Below, piece after piece: positions 9,112 to 17,303 of a DNA stretch of 64,000 nt. Position 1 is the stretch's first letter, and each line of letters begins with the position of its first letter. The translations under genes were made by a program, and so were the position numbers. The notes under the pieces were generated by a model. It was not told where the DNA came from. It was given only the letters and a program-made list of their open reading frames with translations, and ran no database searches. The stretch lies in assembly GCA_965228435.1 (NCBI GenBank), contig OZ245818.1:5270001-5334000 (forward strand), written 5' to 3'. Source of the stretch: Hoeflea_A sp965228435 (lineage in GTDB: Bacteria > Pseudomonadota > Alphaproteobacteria > Rhizobiales > Rhizobiaceae).

Positions 9112-9663
9112 CTAGCCCCCTCTCGAGCCGGAACTTGAACGGCTGCCAAAACCGCCTCTTGAAGCAACTGAGGTTCTGGTCTGGACCCTGGCCGGTCTTG
9201 GTGGAGTTTTGACGGCATCGTCATAGGTCCGCCAACTGCCGCCGCCATAGCTTCCCACATAGTACCCGCCGGAAGTGTAACGCCGGTCGCTTCCGCGTTC
9301 CGGATAAACCGGGCGAATTGTCGAGCGGTTGAGGCTTCCGTCAGCGGCCTTTGCGACAAAGTAACCAACGGCGAGTGGCGTGAAGAACGAGGTCGTGCCA
9401 GTGGTGCCTGGTTCGCACCGGTTGGTTCCGTGTTGTTCGGAGCACAGGTTCTGGGAGTTGTAGCGTGGACCGGAAGTCCGGTGCACGGCTTCACCGGTTT
9501 CAACCACTTCGACACAGGCCTCGTCCGGCAGGAAATTGTCGGCGATGCATTCAGCTTCGGTTGTGTAAACCCGGCCTTCCAAGGTCGGTTCCTGCCCACA
9601 ACCCGCAAGGGTTGCGGTTGTGGTCGCCATGACCACCAGTTTGATCGACTTTGAGCGCTTCAT
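9112..9663 (-). CDS. DUF1190 lipoprotein (YjfM/YgiB-like)
   Basis: Predicted lipoprotein of 183 aa. The N-terminus carries a lipobox (T-L-A-G-C, Cys at about residue 22), so the mature protein should be membrane-anchored in the envelope. The central part has four or more cysteines and a segment on the phenylalanine/valine-rich F-F-T-P-L-A-V-G-Y-F type that marks DUF1190. The tail is Gly/Ser/Arg-rich and low complexity. GGAG lies 7 nt before the ATG. It is the last gene of the minus-strand half of a yjf-like locus; in E. coli DUF1190 proteins are encoded next to the glutathionylspermidine-synthase-like YjfC/YgiC, and that partner is here too (13155-14321). Biochemical role unknown. Confidence 0.9.
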   Translation of the reverse strand: MKRSKSIKLVVMATTTATLAGCGQEPTLEGRVYTTEAECIADNFLPDEACVEVVETGEAVHRTSGPRYNSQNLCSEQHGTNRCEPGTTGTTSFFTPLAVGYFVAKAADGSLNRSTIRPVYPERGSDRRYTSGGYYVGSYGGGSWRTYDDAVKTPPRPARVQTRTSVASRGGFGSRSSSGSRGG

Positions 9664-9723
9664 GAGATGTCTCCGACTTGAATCGGTCTGATGTTTCTGG
9701 ACGTGCCCGCGGCTTGTTTCAAA

Positions 9724-10134
9724 TCAGTAGGTCATGCACGCGGCGTTCAGCAAACCGACCGTCACCGAAATGGTGGCAAGTTTGGTGCTGATGGCCATTT
9801 CGCCCTGTTCGATACGGTCTGTCAGTCTGGGGTAAAATCGGCGGAAGATCTGATAGGCAATGAGCTGTGTGACACAGGCGATGATTCCCCAAATGACGAA
9901 ATCAAGAATGCTGACCGAGTTTGCCACCGCACTGGCGAGCGGCAGCGAAAAGCCGAGAAAGGCAGCGCTGAAGACCAATGAAGCCGCAACGTTGTTTTCC
10001 TTGATCAGCGCCATTTCGTCGTGAGGCGTCATCAGCGTGTAAATTTTCATGAAAATCAACAGCATGGCGATCGCCACAAGGAAGTAGGCGATGAAGGGGA
10101 CTAGGCCCGAGAGTGACGCCAGGATGTCAGCCAT
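9724..10134 (-). CDS. DUF350 membrane protein (YjfL-like)
   Basis: Small inner-membrane protein of 136 aa with about four hydrophobic helices (near residues 10-30, 48-66, 72-90 and 115-133) and a charged linker containing R-F-Y-P-R-L. This is the DUF350/YjfL pattern. The ATG at 10134 is chosen because GGAG stands 6 nt before it; a TTG four codons upstream overlaps that site. It lies 60 bp before the DUF1190 gene and 20 bp after the DUF2491 gene, in the same order as E. coli yjfK-yjfL-yjfM. DUF350 genes often neighbour PspA-type and polyamine-conjugation genes, but their activity is not established. Confidence 0.9.
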   Translation of the reverse strand: MADILASLSGLVPFIAYFLVAIAMLLIFMKIYTLMTPHDEMALIKENNVAASLVFSAAFLGFSLPLASAVANSVSILDFVIWGIIACVTQLIAYQIFRRFYPRLTDRIEQGEMAISTKLATISVTVGLLNAACMTY

Positions 10135-10154
10135 TTGGATCTCCAATACGTGAG

Positions 10155-10799
10155 CTAGACTGTAAAATTGTGCCGTTCGAGCGGGAATCCGATCATGTAC
10201 GCAACGCTGCGTTCCGCATTGTCCGGTTCTTCCATGTTGATGAGCAGCATCTCGTCCCGGCCATCCTTCATGGGTCGGGCAAACAGCATCGCTGTCTGAA
10301 AGATCCGTCGGCGCCCGCCACCCGACCGGTCATCGCAGACCTCTTCCCAATAGGTCATCGGGTCTTCAGGAGTTGTCGACGTATCGAACCAGGCGCGTTC
10401 GAAACTGTAAGTCCCATCTTCGCCTTCCAACGTATACCTTGTCTGTCGGATTGCGTCTTTCGCACGGTCCCACTCGCGGTCATCCGATGGGTAGCGGACA
10501 TCGTAAAAGTACCACAGCATGATTTCATCGACGCGATCGTCGGTTTGGCCGTCGCCGCCCTGAAACTGGACCAAAAACCGGTCGTCGTCCGGATAAAAGC
10601 GATGCATGAACGACTGCTCGCCGAGATCACAAAAGCCCTGGGCAGTGATCATGAGTGTGGTGTCAGGCTTCTCAAGAAGACTGTCTTCGGGCAGCAGTCG
10701 CAGTGCAATCGGGTCGAACGTGATGCCGCGATCGATCGTCAGCCCGAGTATCTCGGGCGGTATCCAGCCTTTGTTGCGCTTAAACAGTGATCCGAACAT
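10155..10799 (-). CDS. DUF2491 protein (YjfK-like)
   Basis: Soluble-looking, acidic protein of 214 aa without signal peptide or membrane segment. The opening (MFGSLFKRNK) and later acidic/aromatic blocks (WYFYDVRYPSDDREW; YWEEVCDD) fit DUF2491, whose E. coli member is YjfK. Function is unknown; members occur with PspA/YjfJ and DUF350 proteins, so a role at the cytoplasmic face of the stressed membrane is plausible (inference). Its start overlaps the end of the channel gene by 20 bp, which suggests translational coupling. Confidence 0.9.
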   Translation of the reverse strand: MFGSLFKRNKGWIPPEILGLTIDRGITFDPIALRLLPEDSLLEKPDTTLMITAQGFCDLGEQSFMHRFYPDDDRFLVQFQGGDGQTDDRVDEIMLWYFYDVRYPSDDREWDRAKDAIRQTRYTLEGEDGTYSFERAWFDTSTTPEDPMTYWEEVCDDRSGGGRRRIFQTAMLFARPMKDGRDEMLLINMEEPDNAERSVAYMIGFPLERHNFTV

Positions 10800-11835
10800 C
10801 GGTTCCTCCGAGTTCAGTGGAGATCTCGGTCGCGGTCAGGCGCTGGTTGGCAAGGTAGTAGAAGACGCCTCCCGATTTCAACGCACCGGGAAAAGGGCGG
10901 AACAGGAAGTTGCTGTCGTCCGGTTGAGAGATCGCTATCAGGGTGGCATCGGATGCGGAAAGGGCTTGTCTCAAGGCGGCCGTTTCGGTCGGCTCCGCAG
11001 CTTCGATGGTTGCTGAAAACACCGTCGCGCCGAAACCTGCGGTCGACAGTGCCATCAGGATCTGACCGGCACCCGGATCTTGCGCGGCACGCACCAGCGC
11101 TTCCACCGCACTGGAGACAACCGGCTCGATATTCGCCAGGTCCCCCGCCCTTCGGGCCGTGTCCCGGTCTTCGAAATAGGCGGCGACGTGGACCGCCTTG
11201 TTCAACTCCCGGATGGCAAGGCAGGTGTTGAAAGTCTCAGCGTCCGTGCCGGCATAGACGAGAACTTTCTGCGCGCCCGGAACTGCGGCACGTCTGAGCG
11301 ACTGAAGCGCGTCAAGCCGATCGGCCCTGACGAGACGGATTCCGTCACGGACGTGGACATCCTTGTTGTTGGCCAGGAGCACGATTTTTTCGTCGCCGTC
11401 TTGTCCCGCGATCAGATTGTCCACCATAACAGGCGTCTTGTCGCGATGATAACCGACGATCACCGTGGCGTTTTGCAAACGCTCGAAGTTTCCGTTTCCG
11501 TCAGCCATACGTCTCACTCCTTCCACGAGAGTTCCCGTCAGTCGGCCAAGAACCGCGGAGAAAATCAGCAACGCCCCCGGGAAAAACCAGAAGGCGGATA
11601 CCAGGCGTCCGGCTGATGTTTGCGGCGACAGATCACCGTAACCGACTGTCGATGCCGTGGTGGCGGCAAAATAGATGAAGGTAATCGGGTTTCGGGTCAG
11701 GTCGGCTTCGCCAGCAAGGAAAAACAACGCCCAGGAAATGAACAGATATCCGCAGATCAAAGTCATCAGCAGCCAGAGCTTGAGCTCAAGCACGTGGTGG
11801 TAAAGCCGAGAAATGAAGATCTGAAGGATTGGCAA
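10780..11835 (-). CDS. two-TM potassium channel with TrkA-N/RCK domain
   Basis: Ion-channel protein of 351 aa. Two membrane helices (about residues 20-41 and 80-100) flank a pore loop whose selectivity filter T63-V-G-Y-G-D68 is the exact K+-channel signature. The rest is a cytoplasmic RCK-type domain: a Rossmann start (A-T-V-I-V-G-Y) near residue 125, a central LVYAGTDAETFNTC stretch, and a second, PAS- or RCK-C-like region. The likely role is K+ flux gated by a nucleotide or ion. No ATG exists at the front; the frame appears to begin with TTG (11833-11835), so the start is uncertain. It heads the minus-strand unit and is divergent from the PspA-side genes. The presence of a K+ channel in a yjf-type locus fits membrane-potential control. 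Confidence 0.9.
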   Translation of the reverse strand: MPILQIFISRLYHHVLELKLWLLMTLICGYLFISWALFFLAGEADLTRNPITFIYFAATTASTVGYGDLSPQTSAGRLVSAFWFFPGALLIFSAVLGRLTGTLVEGVRRMADGNGNFERLQNATVIVGYHRDKTPVMVDNLIAGQDGDEKIVLLANNKDVHVRDGIRLVRADRLDALQSLRRAAVPGAQKVLVYAGTDAETFNTCLAIRELNKAVHVAAYFEDRDTARRAGDLANIEPVVSSAVEALVRAAQDPGAGQILMALSTAGFGATVFSATIEAAEPTETAALRQALSASDATLIAISQPDDSNFLFRPFPGALKSGGVFYYLANQRLTATEISTELGGTDVRITV

Positions 11836-11992
11836 AGGTGATGTCTGCCCCGAGTTGAATCGCCATTACTGTGACCATCCGACTTCGGCATGTCAAACCG
11901 GAATTGACGCTGAAAAACAGCTTGAAACCGACCTGTTTCACTTCTACTTGTGCGAGGCCGGATATCGAGACCGGCAAACCCGGAGGCATTGG

Positions 11993-12436
11993 ATGAACGC
12001 ACGGCAAACTCCCTGGACATTGCAGGAACTCAAAGAAGCTCTGGAAAATTCCAGTTCTTTCGCGGAAGGTGAAGTCAGCTGCGAAGTCAGCGCCATGCAG
12101 CCGGACGTGTTGGAAGTCCGTCTTCATTCTGCTGGTGAAATCACCCTCTTCATGACGGTCGGCGACCTCCAGATTCTGACAACGACCGTCCTTTGGCCAC
12201 GCGCCCAGCAAGATGATCCGGCGGCCTTCGAAGCGATGATGCTGCGCAACCACAAAAAGCTCCTGCCGCTTTGCGCGCTTTCGATCGATAATGTTGGTGG
12301 TGAAGAATACTACGAGCTTTTCGGCGCCATGTCGGTTCGATCCACGCTCGATTCGCTGGAAACCGAATTGCGGACCATCGCCAACAGCGCGCTTGAACTG
12401 GCGGCTGAAGTCGGACCGCGAACCGGCGCTGTTTGA
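11993..12436 (+). CDS. DUF2170 protein (YjfI-like)
   Basis: Cytoplasmic protein of 147 aa in the DUF2170 family (E. coli YjfI). It has the alternating beta/alpha pattern with LPLCALSIDN in the middle and ends in a helical segment of ELRTIANSALELAAEV type. ATG 11993 is used because GGAGG (11982-11986) stands 6 nt before it; an upstream frame to 11855 has no such site and would enter the divergent promoter region. The gene lies 31 bp before the PspA gene, as yjfI does before yjfJ. DUF2170 proteins are predicted PspA partners; function is untested. Confidence 0.9.
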   Translation: MNARQTPWTLQELKEALENSSSFAEGEVSCEVSAMQPDVLEVRLHSAGEITLFMTVGDLQILTTTVLWPRAQQDDPAAFEAMMLRNHKKLLPLCALSIDNVGGEEYYELFGAMSVRSTLDSLETELRTIANSALELAAEVGPRTGAV

Positions 12437-12467
12437 CACCATCTCACTGAATTAGGACCGCTGAATC

Positions 12468-13139
12468 ATGACTGTTTGGACGAAGTTGATTACGGCCTTC
12501 AAGGGCCACGCCCACAACGCCGCGGAAGCTGTTCAGGACGCCAATCTGCTGACAATTCTTGAGCAGGAAATTCGTGACGCCAAAAAAGCGATTGCGGGTG
12601 CCAAGGATGAAAAGGCACGCATGGCAGCCAACCGCAAGCTCAAGGAAAAGTCTGTCGCCGAACTCATGAGCGAAATCGAGCGGCGTACCGCGGCTGCCAG
12701 CAAGGCCAAGGCGCAGGGCGACGAACCGCTGGCTATCGAGATCGTGCAAAGCATCCTCAAGCTGCGGGACAAGGTGGAGGCAGACCAGGCGCTGTTCGAC
12801 CAGTACAAGGCGACCGAAGAACGCATGGACAGCACAATCCGACAGTCCGAAAACAAGATCGAAACGCTGCAGCGCAAGCTGGACAGTGCCAAGGCCAACG
12901 AGGCGCTGATCAAGGCGCAGAAGGCGGCATCGACCAACACCACCGCCTCCGACGGAAAATTGGCAAGTGCTGTGGACAGCCTGGCTCGCCTGGAGCAACG
13001 CCAGGCAGAACAGCAGGCGATGCTGGAGGCGGCCGACGAGGAAGCGCGACTGGAAAGCGGGGCGGATCTGGAGGCCAAGATCAAGGCGCTGGAAAACCCG
13101 GGGCGCGACGATGTGCAGGCACTTCTTGCGAAACTCTGA
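12468..13139 (+). CDS. PspA/IM30-family membrane stress protein (YjfJ-like)
   Basis: PspA/IM30 protein of 223 aa, an ESCRT-III-like helical protein that binds damaged cytoplasmic membrane and polymerises on it. The sequence is almost wholly alpha-helical and coiled-coil, with the usual opening (an amphipathic N-terminal helix with W and F, then D-A-N-L-L-T-I-L-E-Q-E-I-R-D-A) and the conserved A-x-x-A-K-A-x-G centre. No signal or membrane segment is present. Within the family this is the YjfJ branch: it is flanked by DUF2170 upstream and the ATP-grasp protein 15 bp downstream, and no PspF/PspB/PspC genes are nearby. Confidence 0.95.
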   Translation: MTVWTKLITAFKGHAHNAAEAVQDANLLTILEQEIRDAKKAIAGAKDEKARMAANRKLKEKSVAELMSEIERRTAAASKAKAQGDEPLAIEIVQSILKLRDKVEADQALFDQYKATEERMDSTIRQSENKIETLQRKLDSAKANEALIKAQKAASTNTTASDGKLASAVDSLARLEQRQAEQQAMLEAADEEARLESGADLEAKIKALENPGRDDVQALLAKL

Positions 13140-13154
13140 CGTTCCGACCGTTCG

Positions 13155-14321
13155 ATGAGGCGGATCTCCGTTCCCGAGCGGCCCGATTGGAAGAAGCATG
13201 CCGAAGAACTCGGCTTCGGCTTCCACACCATGTACGGCGCACCCTATTGGGATGAGACCCGGGCCTACGTGTTCACGCTCGCGGAGATCGAACGGGAGCT
13301 GGAGGATCCCACCCAGGAACTCTATGGCATGTGCCTCGATCTGGTCGATCGAGTGGTTCGGGATGACGGGTTGCTTGAAAAAATAGCGATTCCGGAAGGC
13401 TACCGGTCCTGGATCCGCAAGTCGTGGGAAAATTCCGAACCTTCGCTTTATGGTCGGTTTGACTTGTTCTACGACGGCACCGGGCCGGCGAAAATGCTGG
13501 AATTCAATGCCGATACGCCGACAGCGCTTTATGAGACCGGCTTTTTTCAGTGGATCTGGCTGGAAGAGCAGATTGCTGCCGGCGTACTGCCGAAAGATGC
13601 CGATCAATTCAATTCCGTGCAGGACCGATTGATCGAACGGTTCGCCAACATGTTCGCGCCAGGCTCTCATATTCACTTTGCCGCATCCAAGGATCACGAT
13701 GAGGACAGGGCAACGGTTCGCTATATGGAGGACTGTGCACAGCAGGCGGGCCTCATTCCGCATTTTGTTGCGGTTGACGACATCGGCATCGACGCCCAGG
13801 GCCGATTTGCCGATACCGATGAAATCGTCATCGACATACTGTTCAAGCTTTACCCCTATGAAGACATGTTCCGCGAGGAATACGGTCCCTATTTGCCTGG
13901 TGCGCCCGTGCATCTGCTCGAACCGCCCTGGAAGGCTGTTTTGTCCAACAAGGCCATGCTGCCGCTGCTGTGGCAGATGTTTCCCGACCACCCCAATCTG
14001 CTGCCGGCCTTTTTCGAGACGGAAGCGGATTCGGATTTCCGCCATCGTGCCCACGTCAAAAAACCCTTCTTTAGCCGGGAAGGAGCCAACATCACGGTGC
14101 GCGGTGTCGAGGGACAGGAGGTTTCGACACCAGGCCACTATGGCGAGGAAGGGTACATTCTTCAGGAATATGCCAAGCCACCAAAATTCGGCGAAGACTA
14201 TGCGACGATCGGATCCTGGGTCGTAGGTGGTGTCGCCTCGGGCATCTGCATTCGCGAGGACCGGGAGGCCATCACACAGGACCTCTCGAGATTTGTACCG
14301 CATATCATATCGGATCTTTGA
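13155..14321 (+). CDS. glutathionylspermidine synthase-like ATP-grasp protein (YjfC-like)
   Basis: ATP-grasp amide ligase of 388 aa in the GspS-C family (E. coli YjfC/YgiC). It should couple a carboxylate to an amine with ATP hydrolysis; true glutathionylspermidine synthase joins glutathione and spermidine, but YjfC-type proteins lack the amidase domain and their substrate is unproven. Visible marks are the FDLFYDGTGPAKMLEFNADTP block near residue 105-125 (family core), a S-R-E-G-A-N ATP-binding loop near residue 308, and the E-E-G-Y-I-L-Q-E-Y strand near residue 335. It ends the plus-strand half of the yjf-like locus and is 15 bp behind the PspA gene. Confidence 0.94.
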   Translation: MRRISVPERPDWKKHAEELGFGFHTMYGAPYWDETRAYVFTLAEIERELEDPTQELYGMCLDLVDRVVRDDGLLEKIAIPEGYRSWIRKSWENSEPSLYGRFDLFYDGTGPAKMLEFNADTPTALYETGFFQWIWLEEQIAAGVLPKDADQFNSVQDRLIERFANMFAPGSHIHFAASKDHDEDRATVRYMEDCAQQAGLIPHFVAVDDIGIDAQGRFADTDEIVIDILFKLYPYEDMFREEYGPYLPGAPVHLLEPPWKAVLSNKAMLPLLWQMFPDHPNLLPAFFETEADSDFRHRAHVKKPFFSREGANITVRGVEGQEVSTPGHYGEEGYILQEYAKPPKFGEDYATIGSWVVGGVASGICIREDREAITQDLSRFVPHIISDL

Positions 14322-14449
14322 TGCGGCTTGCCAAAGAGACCTGTCGCGTAAACCGCAACGTCTTGTCGGCGGCCCGGAATTGGTTTAAGCGGAGCCGGTT
14401 CGCGCGTTCAACGGGAGCTGCGTGAACCCGGCCGCTACGCTGCCGGGTG

Positions 14450-14524
14450 GGGCCTGTAGCTCAATGGTAGAGCCGGCGGCTCATAACCGCTTGGTTGGGG
14501 GTTCGAATCCCTCCGGGCCCACCA
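14450..14524 (+). tRNA. tRNA with anticodon CAU (probably tRNA-Ile2, lysidine type)
   Basis: A full 75-nt cloverleaf with encoded CCA. The acceptor stem GGGCCTG pairs with CGGGCCC (one G-T). The D-arm is GCTC-AATGGTA-GAGC, the anticodon stem GGCGG/CCGCT holds the loop CTCATAA, the variable loop is TGGTT, and the T-arm is GGGGG-TTCGAAT-CCCTC. The discriminator is A (14521) and CCA follows. CAU reads as Met by default, but the anticodon arm (GGCGG-CTCATAA-CCGCTTGGT) resembles the minor isoleucine tRNA in which C34 becomes lysidine; an elongator tRNA-Met is the alternative. An IS element begins about 10 bp beyond the CCA. Confidence 0.92.
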
Positions 14525-14534
14525 TTATTTTTTA

Positions 14535-15843
14535 TGTCCGACCCGAAGACATAGGTAACAGAACGTACCTAAGACATAGGTGACAACCTCGTGCCGAACG
14601 GGTTGTCGATGGTTTGCAGTGTTCTTTGCTCCAGATCGATGTATCCGAGATCATAGTTCATAAAGCTTAGAAGCCAAATTCCATCCTCCACCTCCTTGAT
14701 ACCCAACCTCTGACCGGCCAGGACCTGCGATACGTTGATCTTCTTGCGATGCATGCAGATTCGTCCGCACGCTGTGACGAGTATGTCGCGGTCATGGAAG
14801 GGATATTCCACATCGGGCAGTCCATGATAGCGATCTGGTGAGGGCGAATAGACCTCACCAGGACACTTCATATCGAGAGCCTCGTGGGGCCGTTCGATAT
14901 TGAATTCGTTGATGAATGCATCGAAGCGGGCCTGGCGGTCTGGTTGTTTCTTTCTTTAGGGTCAGGTGCATACGCTCGTGCGGCCGTTCTGCTGCGGGTT
15001 TCCCGGCTTGATGCGCTCAATCCTGATACCCAGCCTGAGCCACCACACTGACAGTCTGGACAGATTGTAGAGCCCATTGGGGCTGGCGAAGGGAAGGCCG
15101 TTGTCGGTTCTGATTGCCTTTGGCAAACCACGTTCATCGAACAACCGCTGGAAGGCCGACAAGGCGTTGATCTCTTTAGTCGATTCATGAGCTTCGCACA
15201 TCAGCAGCATGCGTGACGCATGGTCGGTGACCGTCAGGGGGTAACAATACTGACCGTTGCCGAGCTTGAACTCACCCTTGTAGTCAGCGCACCACAGAGC
15301 ATTAGCCTGGGAGCCCGCCGACAGCGGCGTTCCCTGCGCCTTATAGCGCTTGCGCTGTCGGCTTCGTTTGACAAGGCCATGACGATCAAGGACCGCATGC
15401 ACCGTGCTCTTTGACGGGATACGCACATCGCTGGCCAAACGTCGCACCAACAACTCTCGGATCTTCCTGGCACCCCAATGAGGCTTGTCGCGTCGGCATG
15501 CGATGATCATGCGTTCGACCGCCTCGGGCAACTGATTGGCATAGCGCACAGGACGGCGTGAACGGTCGCATAGCGCTTCCAGGCCGTGCTCTTTGTAGCG
15601 ATTGAAGATCTTATAGCCAGTCTTGCGCGATATTCCGAACTCGCGGCAAAGATCGCTCATACCTTCGCCCTCAAGGCGACGGGCTACAAATCGAAGACGT
15701 TCCTCCATGACATAGGTCTCTTTCCACCGTTGCCCGACAGGCGATGCAAAGCATCGCTGAAAGGGGCATCAACACCTCCGGCAAAGCCAAAAGTGTTACC
15801 TATGTGTCCGGTACAAACTGTCACCTATGTCTCGGGCCTCTCA
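14535..15843 (-). mobile_element. IS481-family-type insertion sequence, decayed
   Basis: The element surrounds a broken IS481-type transposase gene and is bounded by matching inverted ends. On the left, CCCGA-A-GACATAGGTAACA (14542-14560) is followed 25 bp further in by GACATAGGTGACA (14573-14585). On the right the mirror arrangement is seen: TGTCACCTATGTC (15819-15831) outside and TGTTACCTATGTG (15794-15806) inside, also 25 bp apart. The outermost bases are set at TG…CA and are uncertain by a few bases. No convincing target duplication is visible; only TTA is shared, which could be chance. A perfect hairpin, GCGATGC-AAA-GCATCGC (15741-15757), lies between the right end and the transposase start. 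Confidence 0.75.
14569..15708 (-). pseudogene. IS481-family transposase, frameshifted
   Basis: The N-terminal part reads well from 15708: a helix-turn-helix region (MSDLCREFGISRKTGYKIFN), a second HTH, and the DDE catalytic start with D in C-A-D-Y-K-G-E-F and D in R-T-D-N-G-L-P-F. After N-P-Q-Q-N-G-R the frame is lost: one C seems missing near 14977, and restoring it gives H-E-R-M-H-L-T-L-K-K-E, which holds the catalytic Glu. A second lesion near 14945, probably with a small deletion, moves the frame again before Q-A-R-F-D-A-F-I-N-E-F. The C-terminus (R-P-H-E-A-L-D-M-K-C-P and the tail to 14569) is then intact. The usual MPWKE opening reads QRWKE, so the normal start codon may be lost too. 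The enzyme should be inactive. Confidence 0.85.
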
Positions 15844-15852
15844 TTAGAAACA

Positions 15853-16152
15853 ATGACTTACGGTACGGTTAGCTATAGGTTAGCCATATCTGGTTGGCCA
15901 TCGCCAAATGTTGGCGACTGCACGCTATACCTGGGCGATGCAATGAAAATCATGCCTGGGCTGCTAGGGTTGGCCGAGTCATCGCCGGCTATTGCGTCTC
16001 GCGCTGGGCTTCCAAAGCCAATGCTGTCGCCGCCACGCTTTTTGGTTTCGTCATTGTCGGTGCTGATTGCAATAACCCCCTTGAAGGGTGCATCGCCACT
16101 TGTCATAGCCGCACCCAGTTCAACTAGCGGTAGCTCATTCAGTGGCGGGTAG
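15853..16152 (+). pseudogene. possible N-terminal remnant of a DNA methyltransferase
   Basis: Directly after the IS right end, an ATG opens a frame whose first 40 residues end in C-T-L-Y-L-G-D-A-M-K-I-M-P. That resembles the first strand of site-specific DNA methyltransferases (Y-x-G-D-A-x-E-x-L-x, the SAM-facing Asp). The expected D-P-P-Y motif does not follow; the frame becomes low-quality and stops at 16150-16152. If real, this is a truncated gene start left beside the IS. It may equally be a chance frame, and I see no other gene in 15844-16205. Confidence 0.3.
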
Positions 16153-16205
16153 TGTGTCTAGCGAGGAGGGCAGGGACTAAGAACAGGATAGGATGTGAGC
16201 GGAGA

Positions 16206-16784
16206 TTATCCCTCAAACACCACCTTAAGTTCATTCAGAACCGCTGCTGTATCTGGGCAACCGGCGGCTTCGATTGATTGCATGTAGTCTGCAAAATCTA
16301 TCGGTGGGTCAATGTAATGTTCGAGGTCGCTTTTAACCGCAGCAAGGAAAATATCTGACGCTAACGTATAGCAGTCGACCAAGAACTGATCGGGGTGAAT
16401 TGCTTCGATGCCATACTCAGCAAGTTCGTCTGTTGGGAAATCGTTAAGGTTGAACGTTACGATAACGTTTGCCCGCGTTCTAATGGCCGCGGCCAAGACA
16501 TGACGGTCATTCGGGTCAGGCAGGCTCAATCCATTGATTAACTGTTCATAACCAGTGACGCGGCAGTCCGGGATTGCGCTGTTCATCGCGTCAACGGTCG
16601 GCTGAAGATCCACCAAAGTCAGGTCGCTGCGTTTGGTCAGCAGGTTCGATGTCCACTCATTGGTAATTTCGTCAGTCCACCGCGCCCGGTAAACCTTCGT
16701 CTGGGCGAGAAATAGCATCAAGCTTCTCAGTCGAACGCCAAAGAAAACATTGGCATCGATGAGCGCGGTGAACGTTGAAATCAT
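16206..16784 (-). CDS. PIN-domain ribonuclease, probable toxin
   Basis: PIN-fold protein of 192 aa, predicted Mg2+-dependent RNase toxin of a type II toxin-antitoxin pair. Acidic active-site residues are placed as expected: D10 in L-I-D-A-N-V, E43 in the second helix, D93 in L-P-D-P-N-D-R-H, and N112/D115 in F-N-L-N-D-F. The C-terminal 55 residues are helical and longer than in short VapC toxins, as in PIN proteins that pair with excisionase-like antitoxins. The ATG lies 4 bp beyond the antitoxin stop, so the two are co-translated. Base composition here is noticeably more AT-rich than in the flanking core genes, consistent with transfer. Confidence 0.86.
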   Translation of the reverse strand: MISTFTALIDANVFFGVRLRSLMLFLAQTKVYRARWTDEITNEWTSNLLTKRSDLTLVDLQPTVDAMNSAIPDCRVTGYEQLINGLSLPDPNDRHVLAAAIRTRANVIVTFNLNDFPTDELAEYGIEAIHPDQFLVDCYTLASDIFLAAVKSDLEHYIDPPIDFADYMQSIEAAGCPDTAAVLNELKVVFEG

Positions 16785-16788
16785 GTGT

Positions 16789-17241
16789 TTAGTCGAGCTT
16801 CAGTCGTTTGGCCTCGTCGGCAAGCGTCTTCATCGCCTCTGCTTGCTTCTCTTTCGATGCAGCTTCATAAGCCAACAGGTCGGCAAATTTGACGCGGCGG
16901 TGGGTGCCAACTTTCCTGAATGGAATTTCGTTGCTCTCCAGCATTGAAACCAAGAAGGGGCGGGACACATTCAGATAGTCAGCGGCCTGTTGTGTCGTAA
17001 GTTCGGCTTCATGTGGGATGATTGAAACAGGAATCCGGTTCGCCATCGACTCCAGCACCTGGTAAAACAGGACGACAGCGCGTGCAGGGAGCGGCACCGT
17101 CACGTCGTGGCCGAAACGGATGTTTACGTCCTGATTTGCCTCTGCGACTGCCCTAAGCCGGTCTACAGCTACACGTGCGATAACTGCCTCTTGGTCGTCA
17201 GCGACAAAGGGCTCGTTTGTTTGGTCCATTAGAGCCAACAT
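16789..17241 (-). CDS. HTH (excisionase/MerR-like) antitoxin
   Basis: DNA-binding protein of 150 aa and the presumed antitoxin for the PIN protein. The helix-turn-helix is at about residues 83-125: LTTQQAADYLNVSRPFLVSM, then a wing with I-P-F-R-K-V-G-T-H-R-R-V, the standard excisionase-family pattern. The acidic N-terminal half and the basic K/E-rich C-terminal helix would contact the toxin. AGGAGG lies 8 nt before the ATG. A promoter and a 12-bp palindrome stand upstream (17304-17345), which fits autorepression. Confidence 0.86.
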   Translation of the reverse strand: MLALMDQTNEPFVADDQEAVIARVAVDRLRAVAEANQDVNIRFGHDVTVPLPARAVVLFYQVLESMANRIPVSIIPHEAELTTQQAADYLNVSRPFLVSMLESNEIPFRKVGTHRRVKFADLLAYEAASKEKQAEAMKTLADEAKRLKLD

Positions 17242-17303
17242 GCCGATATCCTCCTAAAGGGGTACGGGGTTGAGAAATCTACTCAGTGACAGTTTGTGAA
17301 AGA

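Noticed and set aside
12444..14303. A 619-codon open frame on the minus strand
   Set aside because: Antisense to the PspA and ATP-grasp genes, which have clear families, ribosome sites and operon order.
14525..15850. A target-site duplication flanking the IS
   Set aside because: Only TTA matches at the proposed ends; too short to trust.
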